NCBI GenBank assembly: GCA_001598975.1
Contig: BBXU01003034.1
Span: 1-21,142, forward strand
Reading direction: 5' to 3'
Source: Parachlorella kessleri
Lineage: Eukaryota > Chlorophyta > Trebouxiophyceae > Chlorellales > Chlorellaceae
DNA: 21,142 nt
A program made the position numbers and the translations under genes. The notes under the pieces were generated by a model that saw only the letters and a list, made by a program, of their open reading frames with translations, ran no database searches and was not told where the DNA came from. This document shows positions 9,838 to 18,137 of this stretch, piece after piece (the stretch's first letter is position 1; each line of letters begins with the position of its first letter).

Positions 9838-12772
9838 TCAAGGGTAGGCAGCGGGCGTTGCATAGTTGGGGCGGGGCGGGGGGGCGCCGCCAAGCCCCGT
9901 CTCGTCCGCCAAAGCTCCGCTGGGGTAGGGCTTGGCCTCGTAGCTGTGCTTGGTTTCGTGGCTGCTGGCGCTGCTGCCGTTGGCGGAGCCGGAGACAGCA
10001 CCGGCCCTCCAGCGGCGGGGGACGACATGGTCCTCCCAGGCATCCTGCAGAGAAGAGGCAGCAGAGACAGAGCACTTTTGGCATGAAAGTAGCCATTTGA
10101 CATGATCTGTATGTTGGAGAACGCAATCCCGGGGGCCTGACAGGCAAGGGCAGCCGATTAACAGGGTCGAGCGCTCAATGCCTTCCAAAGGTTTGTGCGT
10201 CTCCTCTTGCCAGCCACACGTGCTTGCATCAGTTATCTGGGGCTTCAAACATCAACATAGGCCTCATACAGAATTAACATTAAGGGCGGCTCCAACACTT
10301 TCAAGCTCCCACCTGGATGGCATGGCCGGGGCTGCCCAGCGCCAGCGCGTACATGCAGCCCACAAAGAAGCCGCCGCCCACCAGGTTCCCCAGCGTGGCG
10401 GGGACCAGGTTCTTGCCGATAAACGTGCCTGCAAGGAACCCCAGGGCCCACTTCACAGATCGGCGGGCAGCTAACAGCACTGAGACGGTTGGGCTGCAAG
10501 CCACGAGCCCCATGCAAGAGCAAAGATACGCCACTTTGGCTGCCAAAGTGGTCCCGGATCCAGAGAGAAGGCATGGCGCATAAGTCGAATAAAAGAAAGT
10601 GCCTTAAGGGCCCAGCAGGGGTTGCTCACCTACGGAGATGCCAGACCCCAGGGACATAGACATGGGAATGAGGAACATGTTCGCCACGCAATGCTCTGCA
10701 GGTAGGGGCCAGTTAGGGACAGTCAGACGGGCTACACCGTGCAAACATCCCAGGCATCTCTTTTTGTGCACAAATTTTCTTGCCGAAAGATTCAAGAATG
10801 TGCCAATGGCACACAACGACCCAGTGCGGGTTACTCAGTCTCTTGATGCAGGGCCGGGCGCAGTCATGCACCGGTGTTCCCAGCACTCACCGAATCCCAT
10901 GGCCACGAAGGCCGAGTTTGGCAGGAAGATACCCACAAACTTGCCCGTGAAGTCGCGGGCCATGTTGCCCTGCCACACTGCCAGGCAGACAAGCCAGTTA
11001 CAGAGGATGCCTGCACATGGGGAGAAAGAGAAGCTCCATGGTCAGCTGCCTTGGCCTCTGATAGCACCCTGATAGCACCTCTTGCCACTGCTGTCTGTCT
11101 ATTGCTAAGTGCTAAGTCGCAGCTGTCGTCATGACCAGGTCTCAGGTGGCGGCTGCCACATCACATTCCCCAGCAACCTGTGCCGCTCACCTTTGACGAA
11201 CGTCACAGCAAAGCTGTGACTGGTCTTCTTGTGCGCCAGCTCAATTACGAAATCCGACCTGCAGCAGTGGTGAGAATCAGCCCATCAAGCGTGGCCCAGA
11301 TGGTTTGAGTGCAGCACTCCCACGCGCTGCCATTGCCACGAGCAACCTCTCTTGGTAACTTCTTCAGCGCGCCAGCTGTTCTTCGCACATCATGCCACTA
11401 GCAGCGTGCCCAGCCACACCGCCCCAGGCCCTGTGGCAAGCTTGAAGCCAGGGTTGAGCTACTGGCCTGCCAGAGAAGACTTCGCCTGCCGTCATCAGCC
11501 CCATCAGCATCAGAGCGCCCGCCAGGTTGCAAAAGTAGCTTGTGAAGAGCGCCCGCAGCGCTCCCAGCATGCCGTACTTCCCTGCGGTGCAAACCCAGCT
11601 AGTTGTGGCCCACAGCTGAGCGCAACGACACAGACGAGCTCTCCACTACTTCCCTGCTGCACCCGCTCGAAAAACGCAAATCAGGCACAACTCCTCATGC
11701 CAGCCAGGTCAGCGAAGGCATTAGCAATACAGCTGACACGCCGGGCCTCCATGCAACTCACCTTCAGACACTGCCGTGACGACATACATGCAATTGGAGG
11801 TGAAGAGGTCAGCACCCGCCACCACGCACAGCGTAAGGCCCATGGGGAAGCCGAAGATGCCAAACAAGAGGTTGAACACCCCTGCATCCAACCACGAAGG
11901 TCATGAGGACCTCGCTTATGCACTTTGTCAGCAATTGGTGTGGTGGCGTAATAGAGCAAGGAACCAGACGCCAGAAGCCGCCAGGGGCGTGCCTTCTCCA
12001 CATGATGGGTCGGCAAAAGTCTCACCTGGTTGCTCTAGCCGCAGCTCTGCTGATAGGAGTCCCCCCACCAGGCAGCACAAAGAGAACCCCAGACCAATGT
12101 AGGCACCTGCACCATGAAGGTAGCCTTTTGCACAGCTATATCTGAGAACGCCCCTCCAGAGGACAAGGTTGAGAGTCGAGGCTGAAATTGCCAACCACGG
12201 CAAGCACAGGTGGACCACTTGGCGGAGCTTGTGGCGCCACGAAGCAAGGTAAGTTGGGCTATGCTTGGTGTGCCAAACGCCCACCTGCCAATATGCCCAG
12301 GACCACCAGCTTTGGGAAGGGGTATTCGTCCTTGTGCTTGGCATTGTCAGCGTTGAAGTTGTATACCTCGTCTGCAAGGGTTATAGCATGTGCAAGCTGG
12401 GCCACCGGTGTTGAGGTACACTGCCAAGCAGTGGGGCTCAAGAGCAGTACCCATTCTTACCCCAATCACAGTTCAAGTTTCAACGATGAGGAGCAGTGTA
12501 TGTGCACACCTAGCAAGGGGTATGTCCTAGGAGGAGCAAGGCCATCCAGTGGGATCGGCAGTCACATACTTTCCAGGGTTAGGGTTCAGCGCACCTGGAG
12601 TCATAATAAGGGCTGCTGCAGCAATAGTCTTGATGGGGGCTGCTGAGTCGCGGTGGACATGCGAAGGGCGGCCATATAAGACCCCATGCCATGCGTGCAA
12701 GCTGTGCGGTTCGCTGCGATTCCGGGTTTTGGGCTGCTCAGCGGCTACTCGAGGGTCCATCCTGTTGTCCAT
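9838..12772 (-). CDS. NAR1: Formate/nitrite transporter (FNT) family channel, NAR1-like, paralogue 2
   Basis: Second FNT channel. Exons on - are 12772-12595, 12371-12285, 12106-12026, 11881-11762, 11581-11467, 11258-11191, 11010-10891, 10695-10630, 10428-10313 and 10044-9838, giving about 385 aa. Phases agree at every junction. Hallmarks are 'KLVVLGILAG', 'GLTLCVVAGADLFTSNCMY', 'FCNLAGALMLMGLM', 'GILCNWLVCLAVW' (fits the FNT signature as I recall it), 'FEHCVANMFLIPM' with the pore histidine near residue 258, and 'NLVPATLGNLVGG'. 'LCVVAGADLFTSNCMY' and 'NWLVCLAVWQGNMARDF' are identical in both paralogues, so they are true paralogues, yet introns differ at several places. The intron at 11466-11259 must start with GC (CAG|GCCAGT) to keep frame and homology. 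The C-terminus is short and Pro/Ala-rich and ends 'TPAAYP'. Start choice is ATG 12770-12772; a second ATG lies four codons on. Substrate (nitrite, formate or bicarbonate) is undetermined. Confidence 0.9.
10531..10551. repeat. Perfect 10-bp inverted repeat with 1-nt spacer, intronic
   Basis: Arms CCACTTTGGC and GCCAAAGTGG flank a single T. The palindrome lies in the FNT gene 2 intron between exons 8 and 9 (10629-10429). The loop is too short for a normal RNA hairpin tip, so a palindromic protein-binding site or chance are alternatives. Confidence 0.7.
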
Positions 12773-13264
12773 CTCGTGCACTCCACAGTTACAAGAGCTT
12801 GGGCGTTGCGGCTGTGACTAGCAGTGTCTAGTACGCGTGCCTCTCAAACTAGCCGGGGGCCAAAAAATGGACTGTGTCTATACAATAAATAGCCTTTACT
12901 CCTACCATGTGACTCAAAAGGGCATTCTTGACCGGACATATGCACGTTGAAGGCACGTCTCTGCAGCAAGCACAGCAGGCAGTATGGCGGACAGGTGCAC
13001 CCTGGCAAATGCACACCCTTCTCCATCTGAGGGTCAGTGCACTGCACTGTGATCATAGAAATTGTGAGATAGGTGGCTTGCGTGTGCAGAACCCAGTAGC
13101 ATGGCATGTCTCCTTGCAGATTGCCTGCCAGTTCGCCTGCAACCTATGGTAGTGGAACTTGCATGCAATCCAGTTGCTTCTTTGAGTGATGTCCCCGGGC
13201 CCATGCCAGCCCGATCAATTCACTAGTTTACAGTCTACACCTTGCATGAACACCGTAGCTATGG
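12773..13264. promoter_or_regulatory. Intergenic: upstream of FNT gene 2, 3' flank of the SLC17 gene
   Basis: This is a 492-bp gap between two genes on -. It contains a TTACA (13228-13232), usable as a TGTAA signal for the SLC17 gene, and should hold the FNT gene 2 promoter. An AT-richer patch, ACAATAAATAGCC, occurs near 12881. No gene or named regulatory motif is seen. Confidence 0.35.
13228..13232 (-). terminator. Putative TGTAA polyadenylation signal of the SLC17 gene
   Basis: TTACA on + reads TGTAA on the transporter strand, about 33 nt past its TGA. The 3' UTR would be short, but the motif fits the green-algal signal. Confidence 0.4.
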
Positions 13265-15930
13265 TCAGTCAAAGACACGCTCACCCGTGGAGAACGCGTT
13301 CCATATAATTGTCCCCACAAGGTAGAATCCCACTGTCACATTCCACACATCACTCCAGGAACCCCGCTGGAGGATGTACCCAGTTGCCGCTGTTCCCATG
13401 AGACCTGCCAGGCAACCAGCAGTGTGCGACAAGCCTAGAAGAAACCCTGCATAACGAGGTCCAATATCCGCATGATTGCAGTACAACCCTGCCTTCACAA
13501 AGGCATTCAGCCCCTGAGCTGCCATGAGGTAGCTAACAGCCCTGCGGGGCTCCCGCACGCCCCCTAGTTGTGTGAGGAAGAAGGCGGGGCCCAGGAAGCC
13601 AACCTGCAACAAGCAAGGCTTGCCCTAGGGGCTAATCAGTTAGGTCAAAGTATACAGTGCGTGGCACATTGCTGACCCTCAGCCCCAGGTCAGCATATGG
13701 CGCAATAACCAAATGCCCAGGATTTCTTCGTGCTCTTTATGATCAGACGCGCAGCATGTCGCCAGCACCCTCCCAGTGCAGACCGTTCGCCATTAGCAGG
13801 AAGTGGGGAGCCTAGCTGTTTATGTACTGCATCAAGATTTCTCAGGCAGTGCTCACCGTCTGCATGCCCTTCCGGACCAGTGTCACACTCGCTCCTCGGT
13901 CTATGAGCCAGTCGGCTAGCCAGCCTGCCAGGTTGGATGTCACGGCTTGGGTCAAGTAGGGCAGGCATGATAGCAGGCCAGACTCTTTGAGGTTCAGACC
14001 AAGCACCTGCAGAAGAGAAGAGGTTGGTAAGTAAGCTCTGCAATGCACATTGCATCGCTTTGCTTAGGTCCTCAGCCATGGTGTACCTAGTGGCAGGAGA
14101 ATCAACCCCACATGAGAGACAAGGGTGCTGACAGCAGAAGCAAAGGGTGCTGGTTGCCGCCACGCGCCATTCCATCAGCGGGCCTTGGTTGTGGCTGGTG
14201 GCGGAGGGTTTTATCGCTCTCGTTTACCTCATGGTAGTATGTGGGCATCCAGGTGGCTAGGATGAAGATGCCCCAGGAGTGGCAGAAGTGACACAGGATA
14301 AGAGCCAGCACTGGCGGCTTGGAAAGCAGCACCTTCCAGGGGAGGCTAGTCGCCTTGCCCGCAATACTCTGCACATCCAGGGAGGCGTGGGTCATCCACC
14401 GTGCGGCTGTGGAAATCCACGCCATCCGATTTTTCAGGATAATCACATTCAAGCTTAATGACCCTCCTTCACCAGTAGTTAGAAGCCCTTTGACCTCCTT
14501 AACTCTTGATCAGTGCCAGGTTGGCAGGTTGCTGGTCAGAGACACACGCTAGTATTGACTCCGAGCAAGGGCTGCGGACTCACCTGCTGGCTTCCCAGTG
14601 CCATACTCCGCCGGATGAACTTGAGCTCTGCCCGCGAGATGTGAGCATCCTCCCTCGGCGCGCTCGCGGCCTGCTGCTCCCACCAGGTATACCACCCCAT
14701 GCCAAGAGAACCGAAGATGTAGAAAACAGACGGCCACCCCATGTGGGCAATCATGTGGGGGGCGATAGCTAGGCCCACCATGGAGCCGGCATACAGCCCA
14801 CTGTGGACAAGTGCCAGCGAGCGGGCACGCTCCTTGGGAGGAACCCACCTGCAAAGCAGACCCATGGGCTGGCGTGGGGTTGCAGCTGCTAGCAGTGTGA
14901 CCCGCCTTGGCATAACAAGGGATCAGAAGAAGCAGGTGCAGCCGTGACCCGTTGGGATGTGAAAGAAAACCATTTTCTGGATGGTAGCCCCAAGGTCACT
15001 TGGCCGCTAAGGTGGTATGCTGTGCGGCAACCAGCCTCACATTGGAACATAAGTAAGCAAGGAAGGGCGGCTGACGCCAAGCAGCACGCTACGTATCATT
15101 GACCACGAGCACTTACTTGGACAGCAGGCTGTTGGTGGCAGGGAAGGCCACCCCCTCCCCCAGCCCCATGCATGCCCGCACTGCCAGCAGCATCGGTAGG
15201 CTGGTACGTGCTGCCAGTGGAGTCAGCACCGTCGAGACCGACCACCAAGCTACTCCAAGCCCAAGCACACGCTTGGCGCCATGCTTGTCAGCCCACACGC
15301 CACCAACCATCTGGGTTGCCAGGTAGCCCCTGAGCATACCCGACACATCAGCGGCTTTCAGGTGGCATGGCAGGCTACTGTCGGGCGAGGTTGTAATGGA
15401 AGCAGAGAGGTTCCAAGGCTGGATACACACTGCCCAGGGCAGCCAGCTATAGGCAGTGCGGGTGTCACGTCATGACTAGCGGCGTCCACGGTGAGGAGCA
15501 AAACCCTCACCAGAAGAAGGAACTTTGTACCAGTCCAATGGTGGCGCTGTCCCAGCCAGCGTCCTTGGAGAGCGGTAGGATGGCAATAGCCATATTCACA
15601 CGATCGAGGTTGCAGAGTACAAACCCTGAAAAGCAGAGAAGCAGCATGGTCCAGCGGCGCCGCCAGCCGGGAGGCTCAACCCCGCTGCCTGCTCCGCCAC
15701 CGCCGGCCAGTGGCTCTTCCTCAGCCTGCAGCGTCAGGCATGGTTACAAAGTGGTGGATGCCTTGGTTACATACAGGAGCAGCATGGCTGTTTAGCAAGC
15801 GTCTACCGGGTCAGCACAACACATATTACACAACTTGACTGCAGGCTTCTCAATACTATAGCAGTAGCCCCACCTCGGTGTCGCTGCTGCTTCCCGAAGC
15901 GGGCCTCTCCTTTGTCTTATCAAGTTCCAT
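13265..15930 (-). CDS. Major facilitator transporter, SLC17/PHT4 (ANTR) anion:cation symporter family
   Basis: Members of this family move phosphate or organic anions across organelle or plasma membranes, often driven by Na+ or H+. Exons on - are 15930-15874, 15725-15511, 15329-15117, 14848-14584, 14368-14228, 14006-13857 and 13603-13265; all phases agree, giving 459 aa, normal for a 12-helix carrier. Visible landmarks are 'CNLDRVNMAIAI' in helix 1, 'GGVWADKHGAKRVLG' (loop 2-3 motif), 'RACMGLGEGVAFPATNS' (the SLC17 helix-4 region), 'KWVPPKERARSLA', 'WMPTYYHEVLGLNLKESG', 'LAGWLADWLIDRG', and 'NHADIGPRYAGFLLGLSHTAG' split over helices 10-11. The first ~40 residues are acidic and Gly-rich, unlike a chloroplast transit peptide, so a plastid location is not evident from this start. 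It is divergent from the carbonic anhydrase gene with a 518-bp shared upstream region. Phosphate, ascorbate or other organic anions are all possible substrates. Confidence 0.92.
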
Positions 15931-16448
15931 GGTGTGCCTGAGCTTGGGGTCTAGGCTGACAGTTGGCAAAGCTAGCTGCGGTTGAGCCCCAGCTAGCAAA
16001 AAGTATTGCCCACTTTCTACCTCTATAGATTACTCTTAGGTGCTGTTACTGCACTACTGCAAACTCCCAGCACCGTTGCTTCACTAGAGTAGCCTGTCTG
16101 CTACTCCATACCGCCCACTGCATCGGGTTTCTTTGCCTGACTGTAGCAACGCTTGGGAACACTAGTACTTTAAGAATAGGTGAATGAGTAGTGCAATACC
16201 AGCCCGACGCAGTAGGGGCCAGGGCGCAACACGCAGGTGGGCATGTCAAAATTGTATCAAATCCCCCTCAAATATCTGGACCCGACTAGCACTAGGCGCG
16301 CCTCTTGCGCCCCTCCTCGTGTGCGAGCAAAGTGTACGCCCTATGTCCCCGACCCGAGATCATCCGGCTACCGTGCTTCAGTTCTGCTTGCTATCACTAC
16401 CTTGGACGCCTGCCCAAGCATAATTAACCTCAGAACTGCACTTCAACC
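15931..16448. promoter_or_regulatory. 518-bp divergent upstream region shared by SLC17 and carbonic anhydrase genes
   Basis: Start codons of two head-to-head genes bound this region, so it should carry both promoters and may be bidirectional. I looked for the Chlamydomonas low-CO2 enhancer core GANTTNC on both strands and found none, though I could not do this exhaustively. A weak AT-rich patch (CTTTAAGAATAGG, about 16168) is the only TATA-like segment noted. Confidence 0.4.
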
Positions 16449-17483
16449 ATGGGCAACCTAGATGACTTCCTGACCGCAAACGCTTCCTTTGTCGACCATA
16501 TCTCTGCTGCTGATAAGGAGAAACCCATGCCTCCAGCTCGGAAGGCGGCGATAATTGCCTGCATGGACGCCCGGCTGCACCCAGAGGCAGCCCTGGGGCT
16601 GAGCATTGGAGACGCGCATGTGATCAGGAATGCAGGCAAGTCAAGCTCCATTATCTTGAGAATTTAGCCAGCCTGTACTTGCCTTAGGATGCTTGGCTCC
16701 TGTGCCTGCTGCAGGAGGGCGAGCTTCAGACGATGCCCTCCGGTCAGTGGCCATCTCCCAGCAACTCCTGGGCACCAAGGAGGTGAGAAGCAAGTAGAAA
16801 GTAGCTGGGACGTGAACTGGTATGGTAGGGTTTATACGCATATGCGTGAGCTGCATACTCCCCTAGATGTCTAGATCCACAGAGGAGAGCGCTGCTTGAT
16901 GACTGAGCTGTCCCTAGCAGGCTTCATTTACATTCTTCCCTACCCTGCACAGGTGTACATTCTGCACCACACAGACTGCGGGATGCTCACGTTTGACAAT
17001 GACACCATCCACAAGAAGATTAAAGACGATTTGGGCGCAGACGCAAGCCACATTGACTTCCTTCCTTTCGGGTGAGGTTCGCTGTTTCGATGCCTGCCCA
17101 TACAGCTGCCTAGCTACTAAAGGCTTACCATGACTGAGCATGGAGTGCCGCATGGACACACCAGGATATGTTATGTTGGAGCTGGGCTCCTTGCCACGCT
17201 GGCTTCTGTTCTATAGTAAGGCTGGCACATCTATAGTAAGGCTGGCAGCGCGGACAGCGAGATATGGGCAAACTGAAGTGACAGGGCTGAATGCAAGTAT
17301 GCTCCTGAACCTTGCCTGAGCTCTGACCAGTAGTTCTGTATTGCCCACGAGTGCAGAGATCTGGAGAAGAGTGTGCAAGATGACGTGGCAACCATCAAGT
17401 CCTCACCATTGGTGCTGCCTGACACACCTGTGCGTGGTGGCATCTATGACGTCAAGTCAGGCAAGATCACATTCCTTGAGTGA
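16449..17483 (+). CDS. Beta-class carbonic anhydrase, small single-domain form
   Basis: Interconverts CO2 and bicarbonate at a zinc site. Exons are 16449-16635, 16715-16782, 16953-17071 and 17357-17483 (TGA 17481-17483), giving 166 aa. Zinc and active-site residues are present: Cys38, Asp40 and Arg42 in 'CMDARLHPE', then His91 and Cys94 in 'HHTDCGM'. 'GDAHVIRNAGGRASDDALRS' is the family's conserved core. At 166 aa it is shorter than plant chloroplast beta-CAs and resembles the compact microbial type. No transit peptide is visible from 'MGNLDDFLTANASF', suggesting a cytosolic protein. Intron 1 (16636-16714) starts with GC in a perfect CAG|GCAAGT donor; only this donor keeps the conserved 'RNAGGRAS' in frame. 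Intron 3 carries a short direct repeat and a dispersed element. The head-to-head SLC17 gene and nearby FNT channels suggest bicarbonate-related physiology, which is inference. Confidence 0.93.
17211..17247. repeat. 17-bp direct repeat, 2 copies, in carbonic anhydrase intron 3
   Basis: CTATAGTAAGGCTGGCA occurs at 17211-17227 and again at 17231-17247, a 20-nt period. It is a local duplication in intron 17072-17356 with no visible function. Confidence 0.85.
17279..17320. repeat. Short dispersed repeat, copy 2
   Basis: About 42 nt matching the element at 9030-9070, in the same orientation, with the best agreement at both ends (TGACAGGGCTG and CTTGCCTGAG). It lies in the last carbonic anhydrase intron. 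Confidence 0.45.
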
Positions 17484-18137
17484 GCTGTGCCTAGCCACGG
17501 TGCAAGCCGGAAATCAATCGCTTAGCAGCCTAGAACTGGCTGGTGAGGTTCCTCTTATCTGAGTTTTTTTTCTGTCTGGACTCCAACTAGGCTAATCCGG
17601 GCCTAACCCTAAGTTGGCCTCAGCACTCCCTGAGTCTTCCTCATTACATAGTTGCCACAGTTCTGGGGATTGCGCCGGCATACGCTTTCCAATGCTTTTG
17701 CCCCTCGACCACTGCGCTTCTCCGCACATACCCTGTGTATTGTGTATTTTGCATCCACACCCTAATCTGCTACCTCGGGTCCAATAAATTGTCTACAACA
17801 GGGCTTGTACATGACCTACCTCCGCAATAACCAAGTGTAAAAGCATCCCTAGCAGCTCCCCTCTCCAGCCTCCCACCAAGGCACCATGGCAGGCTGGTTC
17901 CCCAGCTGCAAAAGTGGTCTTGAGCTGCAGAAAGCTTGCAGACGGGCCGCTCCCACGGCCGCGGTAAGGTAGGACTTGCCTGAAACATAGCCTACCCCAG
18001 CTGGGATGGCGGCAAGGGTTCCAGCTGTTGCCTCTCTTGTCGACTGCACACACAAGGCCAGAAGGCAGCGCTTCGGTGTGGCTCTTTGAACCAGGGTCAC
18101 TAGCGCATACAAGGTTGCTGTGCAGCATCAGGGCATG
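17484..18137. other. Convergent 3' region between carbonic anhydrase and F-box/LRR genes
   Basis: This 654-bp stretch holds the carbonic anhydrase 3' UTR, with TGTAA at 17836. It may also hold a further 3' exon of the LRR gene. On -, the stretch 17923 to about 17809 is open ('FAAGEPACHGALVGGWRGEL') between a CTGCAG acceptor and a GTAGGT donor, but no family resemblance is clear, so it is not called as coding. Confidence 0.35.
17836..17840 (+). terminator. Putative TGTAA polyadenylation signal of carbonic anhydrase
   Basis: The first TGTAA after the carbonic anhydrase TGA lies 353 nt downstream. Confidence 0.4.

Noticed and set aside
9666..10147. Open frames on + and a second frame on - over 9666-10147
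   Set aside because: They overlap the FNT gene 2 last exon, whose frame joins 'IQ|DAWED' in phase and matches paralogue 1. The others are Arg/Cys-rich shadows.
11352..11906. 184-codon open frame on +
   Set aside because: Antisense to FNT gene 2 exons 4 and 5. It has no membrane or domain signature of its own.
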